Notes: generated by a model not told the origin, from the sequence alone. A stretch of 64,000 bases of DNA from Tragulus kanchil (GCA_022376925.1 JAIOJX010000005.1:89873001-89937000), one strand, 5' to 3'; positions 46,490-59,074 are shown, numbered from the stretch's first letter. Made by a program: numbers and translations.

Positions 46490-47075
46490 TTTTAAAATCA
46501 CAGAATGCCCATGGTGATTGCAATCAAAACAGTATCGTATTAAATATGTGATTTTTGAAAGATGTTTGATAGACTTGATTCTGCTATGCCATTTCTTTCA
46601 CTTCCCAAGTTTCTGAGGGCTCTGAAACCCTACCTTCTATGTCACAAGACCCACTGACAGAAAAGTGCCTTTTAAAAGATCACCGTGTGGCTCCTCTTAT
46701 CTCTATGGTTCATCAAAAGTATAGAGAAAGCTCAGTTCACTGTTCATATATTCTGGGTATGAACTGCCTTGAACTTTCGCATCACACGCTCACGCTTTAT
46801 AGTTGAGAGTCGGAATGTATCTGTCGGTCTGTCTCAGTACATTTAAAAAGTTAATTTGTACCAGAAAGAAATGTATGCTGTCATCTTCTTTGATAAACTC
46901 CCATTGCTTACTTGATTTAGATGTAATGTTTTACTGACTTGGTTACCTACATTGGATTGCTGGGTATCAGCATTGTCCTGAGTCCATGGGTTATTATCAG
47001 GGTGACCTTCATCAAATGTTCTATTAGTTTTCCATATGGTCACACATTCTTTATCACTTATTTGGCATCCGGATT
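46490..47075. other. Unassigned DNA
   Basis: No repeat or exon recognised. Confidence 0.5.
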
Positions 47076-47165
47076 GCATAGAACCTCAGAGCTGGACAGG
47101 AACTCGGTGCATCAGATTCAGTTCTCTAGTTTTCATAGATGAGAAAACTGAGCCTCCGAGTTCAC
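47076..47165 (+). repeat. MIR-class relic
   Basis: ATAGAACCTCAGAGCTGGAC, AGGAACTCGGTGC and CATAGATGAGAAAACTGAGC resemble the old SINE core that ends in GATGAGGAAACTGAGG. Confidence 0.5.
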
Positions 47166-49303
47166 TACAAGTAAGCTTGTTTGAGTGTCAGTCATGGTTT
47201 TGTTCAAACTGGGGCTTCCCTCTTAATACGGTTACACGATGCCTGATGCCTACAGTCTTTCATAGGACATGTTGCCATCAGCTCTTCTTTACATATTGGC
47301 TTCTACACTTCATAAATGTAAGACTTGGGTGACCTATTTGAGCATGCTGATTTCTGCTTTGCTGAAAGCTTCCAAAATTATAAATAAATAATTATAGGAA
47401 GATACTTGATGAACTTTCAGTTGAAATAATAATCTCTTGGATTGATAGTTTCCTTCTTAAAAGAGCTAAAAGCACCTCTTACGTATTTAGCACACTTATC
47501 TTCGACGTCCCTGGGGAACTGCAGGGACTGATTGGATCATCCAAGGGATTCAACAAAGCTCTGATCAAACCTTCTTTGAATGACCTGCTGTGTGTCTTGC
47601 CCATAAACTAAATCTGAATTACTGGGATTTAAAAAACTATAAGGCCAAGTCCTGGCTTTTGACTTATGGTCATAAGATAGACCATTGTGAGACAAGAATT
47701 AAACCAATTGGAATCTTTGTACAAGTCACTAAAGTGTGAAAGGTAGAAGATGGTAATGTCACTACTTTAGATAGCAGCTAAATATGGAGTCACAACAGCT
47801 GTGGGAGCAAGTGGGATGGAATATAGACTTCTTTTGAAGGAAGGAAATGGGAGGAGAGAGAACTAGGATTGATAGTGAGTGAAAGGTGACACAACACTTT
47901 TATTGGCCACAGGAAGCAAGAATAGACCAAGAGAGGTTAGAGAATGTGGTGGGCTGCAGAATTTAAACTACAGATCAACTAAAGAGGAGGAAAATCAGTT
48001 TTAAAATTGGTATACATTTGCATACCAGTTCAAGCTTTCTCAAGGTATTTTTACTTCCCTATGTAACCTCTAAGGTTTGTTTTAGTCAAATGAGAGTCCA
48101 CTATTTCCTCTTCACAGACTTGAAAGATAGAGTGATGAATATTGTACCCATTGTAGCAGATGGGAAAACTAAGGCTCAGAGAAGATAAGGGCGTTCTCAA
48201 GGTTCGGTGCATCAGATTCAGTTCTCTTTTCATAGATGAGAAAACTGAGCCTCCGAGTTCACTACAAGTAAGCTTGTTTGAGTGTCAGTCATGGTTTTGT
48301 TCAAACTGGGGCTTCCCTCTTAATACGGTTACACGATGCCTGATGCCTACAGTCTTTCATAGGACATGTTGCCATCAGCTCTTCTTTACATATTGGCTTC
48401 TACACTTCATAAATGTAAGACTTGGGTGACCTATTTGAGCATGCTGATTTCTGCTTTGCTGAAAGCTTCCAAAATTATAAATAAATAATTATAGGAAGAT
48501 ACTTGATGAACTTTCAGTTGAAATAATAATCTCTTGGATTGATAGTTTCCTTCTTAAAAGAGCTAAAAGCACCTCTTACGTATTTAGCACACTTATCTTC
48601 GACGTCCCTGGGGAACTGCAGGGACTGATTGGATCATCCAAGGGATTCAACAAAGCTCTGATCAAACCTTCTTTGAATGACCTGCTGTGTGTCTTGCCCA
48701 TAAACTAAATCTGAATTACTGGGATTTAAAAAACTATAAGGCCAAGTCCTGGCTTTTGACTTATGGTCATAAGATAGACCATTGTGAGACAAGAATTAAA
48801 CCAATTGGAATCTTTGTACAAGTCACTAAAGTGTGAAAGGTAGAAGATGGTAATGTCACTACTTTAGATAGCAGCTAAATATGGAGTCACAACAGCTGTG
48901 GGAGCAAGTGGGATGGAATATAGACTTCTTTTGAAGGAAGGAAATGGGAGGAGAGAGAACTAGGATTGATAGTGAGTGAAAGGTGACACAACACTTTTAT
49001 TGGCCACAGGAAGCAAGAATAGACCAAGAGAGGTTAGAGAATGTGGTGGGCTGCAGAATTTAAACTACAGATCAACTAAAGAGGAGGAAAATCAGTTTTA
49101 AAATTGGTATACATTTGCATACCAGTTCAAGCTTTCTCAAGGTATTTTTACTTCCCTATGTAACCTCTAAGGTTTGTTTTTAGTCAAATGAGAGTCCACT
49201 ATTTCCTCTTCACAGACTTGAAAGATAGAGTGATGAATATTGTACCCATTGTAGCAGATGGGAAAACTAAGGCTCAGAGAAGATAAGGGGCGTTCTCAAG
49301 GTT
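47104..49303. repeat. Tandem duplication 16 (unit 1097-1100 bp, no spacer)
   Basis: Copies 47104-48203 and 48204-49303 abut at GGTT-CGGTGC. Differences are a 3 bp loss (CTCTAGTTTTCAT against CTCTTTTCAT) at the head of copy 2, one T near the tail, and GGGCG against GGGGCG at the tail of copy 1. Confidence 0.97.
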
Positions 49304-49330
49304 ACATGATGATAAGTAATAAAGACTAAG
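49230..49330 (+). repeat. MIR relic
   Basis: TACCCATTGTAGCAGATGGG, AAAACTAAGGCTCAGAGAAG and AAGGTTACATGATGATAAGT follow the MIR core. The matching part of copy 1 (about 48130-48203) is cut by the junction. Confidence 0.65.
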
Positions 49331-51137
49331 GAAACCTATTATCTCCTGATTTTCCGGTAATTCTCATGTGTTCTTCTACTTTCTCTTTTCTCCCTGTTGC
49401 TATCTCTGAGCCTAACTGAGCTGATCCCATGACCTGGTCTTTTATGCGGTGCCTGCTGACTTTCCTCAGTCATTCCCTTGCATGCCAGAGGCACCCCGCT
49501 TAACTGCTTCTATCTTTCTCGAGCTAATTGCTATGTATATTTTAAGTGAGGCAACAGCCTGCCTCCAGGAACAAAAACAAATTCAGAGAATATGACTTTC
49601 TTGTTGGGCTTGGCTGTTTATTTCAATAAGGGCTTTAGCCAAGCTGAAAGGCATGTGATAAAAACAGTGTTGAATGAGCATGGCTCCCAGAGGTGAAATG
49701 AAAGGCAGACCCTTTCCTGCTTGCTAATGGCCATAGCTGCTGTAAGGAATCTATTATTACTTAAAACCAGAGGACTTGAAAATAGGTGTGGGAGGAGAAG
49801 CAGCATCCCTGCATACTCCAGTGTGACTTCCCAGTGCTTACTTTATAGTGTCACCAATAGCCTCCAAACTCTTTCTCCTTTCTCTGTTACTGTTCTCTGA
49901 CCTCAAATCCATCTTTCCAACACTGCCGGAGATACCCGTCTACCACCTGTCTGTCTCGTTTACTTAAGAAAACACTCTTTGGCCTAAAGGAAAAACCCAG
50001 CCGCTCAGCTTCTCTTCTTGTCACTTGCCTGCTTTGAAGTGTATCGCTGGTATTTTCCAGAGGCTCCCTATGAAACAACGGCTTCTTGTATCATCACTAC
50101 TTTTGTTCTCTCTGCTTCAAGAACTTTCATCTCTCTTATTGCCATGACTGACTGTTCCTCGTCCTTCAAGATTTAGCTCTGTCCCTTTTCAGAGCCTAGA
50201 CCTGAACCACGTCTTTTCCTCCTCTCTTGTTGGCCTACGGGCCTTTCTTTGGGAGTTACATATCCCTGAGTGTGTACTATTCTGTAATGGAAATAATACA
50301 CTGAATATTTGAAATAAAATAATATCGTTAAACTTCATTGCTTACCATGCACCATCGCCAGGTTAAATCTCTTTCATCCCTATAACTGCCTTATACTTGG
50401 CATGTAGGAAACAATCGGTAAAGGCATACTAAATGGAATCAGTGAACCTATGATAGGATTATTAACTTTTCATTTGGTAAAACTCGCTTTTAGAGTGATT
50501 GGCTGACTTTCCCAAGGTTTGCAACTTGGAAATGGGAGAGGGACCTGCTCTACCACACTACACACCCAAATTCTGGTTTAATTTCTGTCTGCTCCCCACC
50601 ACTGTAACATTTCAACATTGTAAGGGAACAATTTAAGGCCCCAAGTACAGGAATAATAGCTTTTATTCCCTATAGCCCAGCATATTAATACAGTAGATGC
50701 CCAGTAATTCTCATTGGGATTGACCTGAATTCTCTTCCTATACTATGTTAGCTTATTTTTGTTTTTAGGATAGGGTCCATCTTTACCTTTGAATATATAC
50801 TCAAGAGTCATTATTTAAACTGTTGTACAGCCAACAGACATTCAAAAAAGACTTGATTTTTCCCCTGAAATTCGTTTTCTAGATCTTATGGGTGACATTG
50901 TCATCTGTCTTACAGTGACTGAATATAATGAGAATGACCATATAACTGATCACACTTTGGAGGATGAAAGGGAATGTTATTAATAATTATATCAAGGAAC
51001 AGATGAGAATGGAATTTTCCTGGGCAAACCAGGGTGTGTGGTCACCCAAAAGATTATCAGATCACCAGTAGGAGAGACTTAATCCAGTGCTTCTGACCAA
51101 GTCCTTAAATAACACAGTGTTGTCTTCTGAATGTCTC
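49331..51137. other. Mostly unassigned DNA with possible L2 remnant
   Basis: About 1.8 kb without duplications. The stretch 50100-50460 (CCTTCAAGATTTAGCTCTGT, TTGGGAGTTACATATCCCTG, CTTATACTTGGCATGTAGGA) loosely recalls an L2 3' end, but I would not insist. Nothing coding recognised. Confidence 0.4.
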
Positions 51138-51459
51138 ATATTGTAAAAAAGCTCTGGTAGCCAAGCACACTTTCTCAAAATATAAAATTCCTACAAGAAA
51201 TCAGACATGACCAAGGAAATAATATATATTTGCTAGTATTGATATGCTTATATGGACTTCATACTATTTTTCTCAAAAACCTCCAGTGGAGGTAAATTTT
51301 GTGCAAGAGGGATAGGAGAATTGTTTGGAGCTGGTGCTACAGAACTGTCCTAGTCCATAAGCTTTTCATGAGGATACTGCCAAATTTGGATCATTGTGTA
51401 ACAGGTGTATTGCGGCTCCTCATGCCTTTGCTACAATGTCTGTGTCATGGCATCCTGAC

Positions 51460-51467
51460 TGACGTCA
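51460..51467. promoter_or_regulatory. Perfect palindromic CRE motif
   Basis: TGACGTCA, the full CREB/ATF consensus, in non-repeat sequence. A single 8-mer of this kind can occur by chance, and no promoter context is visible. Duplicated at 52595-52602. Confidence 0.2.
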
Positions 51468-51936
51468 TGAGATGCAATGGAGACTGGCAGCAGTGAGACC
51501 CATTTGCTCTGAGTGAAGAGAGACAATGTTAGGCAGCATGAAACCTCTGGCAAAGAGTATTTTTCCTGGAATCTGCAAGAACTTTGTTTTGATGGTATGT
51601 AAGGCAACTGTCCTCCATTAGTCACTCAGTGAGAAGGGTTTCCTTATGAAGACTGGAACAACCTCGGATGCTGATATTGATACTGTGAGCCAGTGTGTCA
51701 CTATTGTTTCGTCACCAAAAGTTCTGATTACAAAATACCAGGATGTGTTCTGCAAACAAAAAGATTGGAAAGCGAATTGCCGAGTAGAGATTTCATCTTG
51801 TTCTCCCCCACCTCGTATTAAGACTTTTTTTTTGACTGAGCGCCAGTTGTGGATGTTTTCCTTTTTTTAAGACCTTTTTGATGTTCACCATTTTTAAAGT
51901 CTTTATTGAAATTGTTGCAATATTGTTTCTGTTTGC

Positions 51937-52044
51937 TTTTTTGGCCATGAGACATGTGGGATCTTAGCTCCCTGACCAAAGGTGGAACGCACTCCTCATG
52001 CATTGGAAGATGAAGTCTTACCCACTAGACCATCAGGGAAGTCT
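51937..52044 (-). repeat. CHR-type tRNA SINE, short form
   Basis: Antisense: TTTTTTGGCCATGAGACATG, TGGGATCTTAGCTCCCTGAC, GATGAAGTCTTACCCACTAG and ACCATCAGGGAAGTCT. Confidence 0.8.
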
Positions 52045-52594
52045 ATCTGTCCCTCCTTCCCTCCCTCCGTTTCTCTCTCTCTCTGAATCATCTTTGTTAA
52101 TAGTAAAGAAAGTGTCATGTGCAGATACTTAACCACCAGTTTTCAGACTCAAGTTTATCTCACATGTACCCTACAATGACATTTAGGACATGTACCTTTG
52201 GAGCATTTCCCTTGATGAGTTTTCTATGGACTAGTACTCCTCTGTAGAGGCTGCAGAATTATTTGGAGGTGTTTATATTGTAAAAAGCTCTGGTAGCCAA
52301 GCACACTTTCTCAAAATATAAAATTCCTACAAGAAATCAGACATGACCAAGGAAATAATATATATTTGCTAGTATTGATATGCTTATATGGACTTCATAC
52401 TATTTTTCTCAAAACCTCCAGTGTAGGTAAATTTTGTGCAAGAGGGATAGGAGAATTGTTTGGAGCTGGTGCTACAGAACTGTCCTAGTCCATAAGCTTT
52501 TCATGAGGATACTGCCAAATTTGGATCATTGTGTAACAGGTGTATTGCGGCTCCTCATGCCTTTGCTACAATGTCTGTGTCATGGCATCCTGAC

Positions 52595-52602
52595 TGACGT
52601 CA
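52595..52602. promoter_or_regulatory. CRE motif, second copy
   Basis: Duplicate of 51460-51467 through tandem duplication 17. Confidence 0.2.
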
Positions 52603-53071
52603 TGAGATGCAATGGAGACTGGCAGCAGTGAGACCCATTTGCTCTGAGTGAAGAGAGACAATGTTAGGCAGCATGAAACCTCTGGCAAAGAGTATTTTTC
52701 CTGGAATCTGCAAGAACTTTGTTTTGATGGTATGTAAGGCAACTGTCCTCCATTAGTCACTCAGTGAGAAGGGTTTCCTTATGAAGACTGGAACAACCTC
52801 GGATGCTGATATTGATACTGTGAGCCAGTGTGTCACTATTGTTTCGTCACCAAAAGTTCTGATTACAAAATACCAGGATGTGTTCTGCAAACAAAAAGAT
52901 TGGAAAGCGAATTGCCGAGTAGAGATTTCATCTTGTTCTCCCCCACCTCGTATTAAGACTTTTTTTTTGACTGAGCGCCAGTTGTGGATGTTTTCTTTTG
53001 TTTAAGACCTTTTTGATGTTCACCATTTTTAAAGTCTTTATTGAAATTGTTGCAATATTGTTTCTGTTTGC

Positions 53072-53179
53072 TTTTTTGGCCATGAGACATGTGGGATCTT
53101 AGCTCCCTGACCAAAGGTGGAACGCACTCCTCATGCATTGGAAGATGAAGTCTTACCCACTAGACCATCAGGGAAGTCT
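53072..53179 (-). repeat. CHR-type tRNA SINE, second copy
   Basis: Duplicate of 51937-52044. Confidence 0.8.
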
Positions 53180-53540
53180 ATCTGTCCCTCCTTCCCTCCC
53201 TCCGTTTCTCTCTCTCTCTGAATCATCTTTGTTAATAGTAAAGAAAGTGTCATGTGCAGATACTTAACCACCAGTTTTCAGACTCAAGTTTATCTCACAT
53301 GTACCCTACAATGACATTTAGGACATGTACCTTTGGAGCATTTCCCTTGATGAGTTTTCTATGGACTAGTACTCCCTCTGTAGAGGGCTTGCAGAATTAT
53401 TTGGAGGTGTTTTGATTGCCGCAGTGATTGGAGGGACTTCATGGACGTTAGTGGGTGGAGGTCATGGGTAGTAACCATCCTTCAGCCTTCACTAGACAGT
53501 TGTCCTGTGCAGTGAGAATTGTCCTTCCCTAATGTTAAAA

Positions 53541-53737
53541 GGTTCTCCCTGGTGTCTTAGATGGTAAAGAATCTGCCTGCAATGCAGGCGAACTGGGTTT
53601 GACTCCTAGGTTGGAGGGAATGGCAACCCACTCCAGTAATTCTGCCTGGAGAATCCCCATGGACAGAGGAGCTTGCGAGATATAGTCCATGGGGTCGCAA
53701 AGGATCAGACACAATTGAGTGACTAAGCACAGCACAA
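53541..53737 (+). repeat. Bov-tA-type SINE, sense
   Basis: The only sense-strand Bov-tA here. Head GGTTCTCCCTGGTGTCTTAG, GGTAAAGAATCTGCCTGCAA, GGTTTGACTCCTAGGTTGG (B box), GGCAACCCACTCCAGTAATT, GGAGAATCCCCATGGACAGA and TGGGGTCGCAAAGGATCAGA, ending near GAGTGACTAAGCAC. Confidence 0.92.
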
Positions 53738-54082
53738 CGATATTAACAGTGCCCCATTGTGAAATGCTTTGGAAAGCATACAGTTCTGATTTGGAGAGTA
53801 TATATCCTGTTTTTTCTTATGATGAAAGGTGAAACAAAGTCTTCAGGTTTTAAAGTCACTGAAAATCACTCCTTGAGGAGCTTTTTATTCTGTTAGTCAA
53901 TGTGGTTAATGGAGATTTTTTTTTTTAACATTTGGCAAAGCTGTCTCTATTAGCTTGTGCAGTATACCTAGTGCCAATTTGCATTTTAAAAACTTCCCTT
54001 ATTGCAACAGCTGTACAAAAGCTATTACAGATTAGGAGGGGAAAAAAAGATTGCATTCATGAAGCAAATTAAGAAAAGCAAA
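53738..54082. other. Unassigned DNA
   Basis: Nothing recognised apart from a T-run near 53919. Confidence 0.5.
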
Positions 54083-56226
54083 AGAAATATGTTTTGCTCA
54101 AGCTTTGTGACTTAGAAGTGAATAAAATAATCTGTTACTGAATTCAAATAGAACTGAAATGCAAAAGATGAGAATCTTATACAAAGATGTTCTACCTCTT
54201 GACCCTAAGGTAGGATTTTAAGCAGATACTCAGAATTATTTCTGCTAACTTGGATAGCAAATAGAGTTTAGATCTCTCGACAAATTGCCCAAAGTTTAGA
54301 GCAGTTTTTCTCATGTAAAATTCATATGGCTAATCACAGATAAAAAGAGACTAATTTTATAGGTAGGAGATGGTCAGAAGATTTAAAAAGAGAGAGAGGA
54401 AGAGAGTGAAAGTTCCTTGGAGCTTTTGACTAGCCAGGATTTTGTAGCTGTAAGCCATAGTCAAAGGTAATCAAAGATGAAATTGTTCAGCGGAGGTGGG
54501 GGTGATACTTAGCTGAAAGTTATTCCAAATTAAAAGGCAAAACAAAGTCAACATTTAAAAAACATTAAAAGCACAGATAAGAGCCTGAAACTTGACATCT
54601 TCTTCATCACCCAAACTCAACCCATTTCCAAAACCTGCTCCATAACATCCACAGTGAACTTTTCCAAGGCTTTCTATATTTTCATACTATCTAATTCTAA
54701 CAATCCACTTGGGGATCCCTAAACAAAACCCACATTTCAAACTTATGACCACCCATGTGCCTCCTAAATTAATTGAAGCCTGAGAGTTTTACATATAGAT
54801 CTGACAGATGCAGCTTGATAACAATGACCAAGTTTGAATTTCAACGCAAACGCTGTTTACAATATAAGAGTGAGGTTGGATTTTAACAATATATTTTAAA
54901 AGGTCTCTTGGGATGACTGGTGTCTGCCTAGCACACTCTTTGAGGGCCTGTCTGCTCAGCATAAGCACTAGGTTTCACTTAACTAGACCCTTAGAGGAGG
55001 GCTTGAGGAGTGCTACCCAGAAGAAAGGTGCGGTCATAGGATGACGCCTCTGTTGCAGGGACCCCCTTGGTGTAATCACACTTCTTCTGTTCATGACCCC
55101 TCCTTAGTGCATTTCCCCTTGAGAAATCAAGTCTCGATTCCTCAGTTGAAAGGTGATCATAGAAATATGTTTTGCTCAAGCTTTGTGACTTAGAAGTGAA
55201 TAAAATAATCTGTTACTGAATTCAAATAGAACTGAAATGCAAAAGATGAGAATCTTATACAAAGATGTTCTACCTCTTGACCCTAAGGTAGGATTTTAAG
55301 CAGATACTCAGAATTATTTCTGCTAACTTGGATAGCAAATAGAGTTTAGATCTCTCGACAAATTGCCCAAAGTTTAGAGCAGTTTTTCTCATGTAAAATT
55401 CATATGGCTAATCACAGATAAAAAGAGACTAATTTTATAGGTAGGAGATGGTCAGAAGATTTAAAAAGAGAGAGGAAGAGAGTGAAAGTTCCTTGGAGCT
55501 TTTGACTAGCCAGGATTTTGTAGCTGTAAGCCATAGTCAAAGGTAATCAAAGATGAAATTGTTCAGCGGAGGTGGGGGTGATACTTAGCTGAAAGTTATT
55601 CCAAATTAAAAGGCAAAACAAAGTCAACATTTAAAAAAACATTAAAAGCACAGATAAGAGCCTGAAACTTGACATCTTCTTCATCACCCAAACTCAACCC
55701 ATTTCCAAAACCTGCTCCATAACATCCACAGTGAACTTTTCCAAGGCTTTCTATATTTTCATACTATCTAATTCTAACAATCCACTTGGGGATCCCTAAA
55801 CAAAACCCACATTTCAAACTTATGACCACCCATGTGCCTCCTAAATTAATTGAAGCCTGAGAGTTTTACATATAGATCTGACAGATGCAGCTTGATAACA
55901 ATGACCAAGTTTGAATTTCAACGCAAACGCTGTTTACAATATAAGAGTGAGGTTGGATTTTAACAATATATTTTAAAAGGTCTCTTGGGATGACTGGTGT
56001 CTGCCTAGCACACTCTTTGAGGGCCTGTCTGCTCAGCATAAGCACTAGGTTTCACTTAACTAGACCCTTAGAGGAGGGCTTGAGGAGTGCTACCCAGAAG
56101 AAAGGTGCGGTCATAGGATGACGCCTCTGTTGCAGGGACCCCCTTGGTGTAATCACACTTCTTCTGTTCATGACCCCTCCTTAGTGCATTTCCCCTTGAG
56201 AAATCAAGTCTCGATTCCTCAGTTGA
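54083..56226. repeat. Tandem duplication 18 (unit ~1078 bp)
   Basis: Copies 54083-55149 and 55161-56226, offset 1078 to 1077. The 11 bp filler is AAGGTGATCAT. Differences are an AG-repeat length and an A-run length. The unit itself holds no repeat I recognise. Confidence 0.96.
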
Positions 56227-56269
56227 GAGAGCAGCATTGATATAAATACTCTACCATGTGTGAAATAGT

Positions 56270-56527
56270 TAATGGTACGTTCCAATACTGTGGTGACCTG
56301 ATGTGAAGAACTAACCCATTGGAAAAGATCCTGATACTGGGAATAATTGAGGGCAAGAGGAGAAGGAGATGACAGAGGCTGCGATAGTTGGATGGCATAA
56401 CTGATTCAAAGGACATGAGTTTGAGCAAACTCTGGGAGATAGTACTGGATAGAGAAGCCTGACATGCTGCTGTTCATGGGGTCACAAAGAGTTGGACACA
56501 ACCTAGTGACGGAAGAGCAACAGCAGT
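56270..56527 (+). mobile_element. BovB (RTE-type LINE) 3' fragment
   Basis: CCAATACTGTGGTGACCTGA, TGTGAAGAACTAACCCATTG, GAAAAGATCCTGATACTGGG, AGAGGAGAAGGAGATGACAG, GATAGTTGGATGGCATAACT, ATGAGTTTGAGCAAACTCTG and GGGGTCACAAAGAGTTGGAC follow the BovB end that is also shared with Bov-A/ART2-type elements. Diverged, frameshifted and 5' truncated. Confidence 0.88.
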
Positions 56528-56617
56528 GGTAAGCACAGGGAGTTCAGCCCCAAGCTCTGTGATGACCTAGAGGGGTGGCATGGGGAAGTGGCAGGGAAGC
56601 TCAAGGGGGAGCTTCAT

Positions 56618-56707
56618 GTGTGTACTTACAGCTAATTCACGTTGTTGTACAGCAGAAACTAACACAACATTGTAAAGCAATTCATAGCCAATTAAAAAAA
56701 AAAAAAA
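56618..56707 (+). repeat. L1 3' end, sense
   Basis: AATTCACGTTGTTGTACAGC, AGAAACTAACACAACATTGT and AAAGCAATTCATAGCCAATT followed by a poly-A run form an artiodactyl L1 3' terminus, the reverse complement of the type seen at 12003. Confidence 0.8.
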
Positions 56708-56733
56708 GAACCTAATTTCTCCAATCCCAAATG

Positions 56734-56748
56734 CCAGTAGGTGGCGCA
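56734..56748 (+). promoter_or_regulatory. Consensus CTCF-binding motif
   Basis: CCAGTAGGTGGCGCA fits the CTCF core CCASYAGRKGGCRSY at 14 of 15 positions, with only the last base off. It lies 30 bp after the L1 poly-A, outside the repeat. The strongest candidate of this type in the window. Confidence 0.55.
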
Positions 56749-56759
56749 AATGTCCCTCC

Positions 56760-57461
56760 TCACTTTCCATCTGTGTCACTAATTTGCATGGAGTGCAGTG
56801 TTTTAAACCAAGCTCCCATGCCCCCCCTTTTAAACAATTTATTTATTTAAAATGAAACAAAGATGAATATATTTAATGATAAAAGGTACAATTCACAAAG
56901 AAGCTAAAAAGAAATAGACATCATAAACCATTAGACCCTTTTACAAAGAAGCAAGGATACAAAAAGGAAGTCAGAAGAAATATAAGGGAAAAGGAAAAAA
57001 TGTATAATTATAGTGAGGCATATTACCATTTCTCTTGAGAATATTTTATAGAGTGTGGAAATAATAAGAATAGAAGCATCTTGAATGATGTCATTAATAA
57101 TTTAAATATAATGTATTTATATTTAATTTATAGTAATCATATCCTACACAAATATATTTAAAATTTTGTATCACTTATGTTATTAGGTGTCCATAGAACA
57201 TTTAGAAAAGCTGGCAGATAAACATTACTAAATTTCAAAAAGTAGAATTCTTTTTTGTGTGTGTGATTCAGTTATACATATACACGTTACTTTTTTACCT
57301 TTGAAAGAGCTTTAATAAAAATGTGGATTTAGAGTCTGGGTTTTGACCAGTTTAAGAAAATGGAATGTTATGAAACTAAGGGTACTTCATATTTCTGATA
57401 AGGTCACCCTAAATTAAAAACACTAAAATAATTTTTTCTAGTCCTCTGAAAATTTCTATCT
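56760..57461. other. Unassigned AT-rich DNA
   Basis: About 700 bp of A/T-rich sequence with no feature recognised. Repeated at about 57868-58569. Confidence 0.5.
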
Positions 57462-57650
57462 AGAGTTGCCAGGTAAAATACAGAACATGCAGTTATAACT
57501 GAATTTCAGTTAAAAAAATATTCTCTAATATAAGCCGGTCCATGCATTATTTGGGATATACTTATACAAAAAAAAAAAATTTCTTTCCTGCTTATCTGAT
57601 ACTCAGATTTATCTGGGAGTCCTGTAGCTTATTCATTAAATTTGGTAACG
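57462..57650. mobile_element. Palindromic non-autonomous DNA transposon relic
   Basis: Starts GAGTTGCCAGGTAAAATACA and ends AAATTTGGTAACG. Its two halves, AACTGAATTTCAG / TTTGGGATATACTTATAC and TTATCTGATACTCAGATTTA, fold back imperfectly, as in an old mammalian MER-type palindromic element of about 190 bp. Family name left open. Confidence 0.6.
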
Positions 57651-57736
57651 TCATTTCTATTATATAATTTTTGACAATGCTTAACACTTAGGTGTAAAGT
57701 ACAAAAATGAATAAAACTCATCTTCCTTAAGAATTA

Positions 57737-57808
57737 GTGTGTACTTACAGCTAATTCACGTTGTTGTACAGCAGATCACAACATTGTAAAGCAATTCATA
57801 GCCAATTA
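57737..57808 (+). repeat. L1 3' end, second copy
   Basis: Duplicate of 56618-56707 with a short deletion and a shorter A-run. Confidence 0.75.
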
Positions 57809-57841
57809 AAAAAAAGAACCTAATTTCTCCAATCCCAAATG

Positions 57842-57856
57842 CCAGTAGGTGGCGCA
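57842..57856 (+). promoter_or_regulatory. Consensus CTCF-binding motif, second copy
   Basis: Duplicate of 56734-56748 through tandem duplication 19. Confidence 0.5.
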
Positions 57857-58569
57857 AATGTCCCTCCTCACTTTCCATCTGTGTCACTAATTTGCATGGA
57901 GTGCAGTGTTTTAAACCAAGCTCCCATGCCCCCCCTTTTAAACAATTTATTTATTTAAAATGAAACAAAGATGAATATATTTAATGATAAAAGGTACAAT
58001 TCACAAAGAAGCTAAAAAGAAATAGACATCATAAACCATTAGACCCTTTTACAAAGAAGCAAGGATACAAAAAGGAAGTCAGAAGAAATATAAGGGAAAA
58101 GGAAAAAATGTATAATTATAGTGAGGCATATTACCATTTCTCTTGAGAATATTTTATAGAGTGTGGAAATAATAAGAATAGAAGCATCTTGAATGATGTC
58201 ATTAATAATTTAAATATAATGTATTTATATTTAATTTATAGTAATCATATCCTACACAAATATATTTAAAATTTTGTATCACTTATGTTATTAGGTGTCC
58301 ATAGAACATTTAGAAAAGCTGGCAGATAAACATTACTAAATTTCAAAAAGTAGAATTCTTTTTTGTGTGTGTGATTCAGTTATACATATACACGTTACTT
58401 TTTTACCTTTGAAAGAGCTTTAATAAAAATGTGGATTTAGAGTCTGGGTTTTGACCAGTTTAAGAAAATGGAATGTTATGAAACTAAGGGTACTTCATAT
58501 TTCTGATAAGGTCACCCTAAATTAAAAACACTAAAATAATTTTTTCTAGTCCTCTGAAAATTTCTATCT

Positions 58570-58758
58570 AGAGTTGCCAGGTAAAATACAGAACATGCAG
58601 TTATAACTGAATTTCAGTTAAAAAAATATTCTCTAATATAAGCCGGTCCATGCATTATTTGGGATATACTTATACAAAAAAAAAAAATTTCTTTCCTGCT
58701 TATCTGATACTCAGATTTATCTGGGAGTCCTGTAGCTTATTCATTAAATTTGGTAACG
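58570..58758. mobile_element. Palindromic DNA transposon relic, second copy
   Basis: Duplicate of 57462-57650. Confidence 0.6.
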
Positions 58759-59074
58759 TCATTTCTATTATATAATTTTTGACAATGCTTAACACTTAGG
58801 TGTAAAGTACAAAAATGAATAAAACTCATCTTTCCTTTAAGAAATTTGGAGCAGACCTGAACAGATCGTCGTAATATTGCATTAAATGAAGCTATGAGAG
58901 CAAAGACCAAGGGTGGTTGGCTAGCGTCCTGAATCAGGAAAGACTTCCCCTGGAAATGATCCCCTGGGCTCAGGTTTAACAGGTGAGGGAAGGTTAGCCA
59001 TGTGATGAGACACAGAAGCAGCGGTCCCAGCAAAAGCAGTGGAAATAGTGAAAGCTAAGAGGCTTGAATCCACA

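Larger units (their letters stand above)
51138..53412. repeat. Tandem duplication 17 (unit ~1136 bp, no spacer)
   Basis: Copies about 51138-52273 and 52274-53412. Mismatches cluster at the copy ends: A-run lengths and GTGGAGG against GTGTAGG at the head of copy 2, and ACTCCTC...GAGGCTGC against ACTCCCTC...GAGGGCTTGC at the tail of copy 1. One internal C/T-run difference lies near 51860. Confidence 0.96.
56618..58843. repeat. Tandem duplication 19 (unit ~1.11 kb)
   Basis: Copies 56618-57733 and 57737-58843, offset 1119 falling to about 1108. Differences sit at the ends: a lost AACTA-like piece in the L1 end and a shorter A-run at the head of copy 2, and CTTCCTTAAG against CTTTCCTTTAAG at the tail of copy 1. 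A 3 bp filler. Confidence 0.96.

Noticed and set aside
51460..51467. CRE-controlled promoter
   Set aside because: A lone 8 bp motif without TATA, CpG island or transcript evidence. Kept as a low-confidence site only.
51299..51496. 65-codon frame as a possible processed pseudogene exon
   Set aside because: I do not recognise the product. There is no poly-A tail, TSD or frame-disrupted continuation to support a retrocopy.
56270..56527. Functional BovB reverse transcriptase
   Set aside because: Only the 3' end is present, with indels and substitutions. The catalytic domains are absent.
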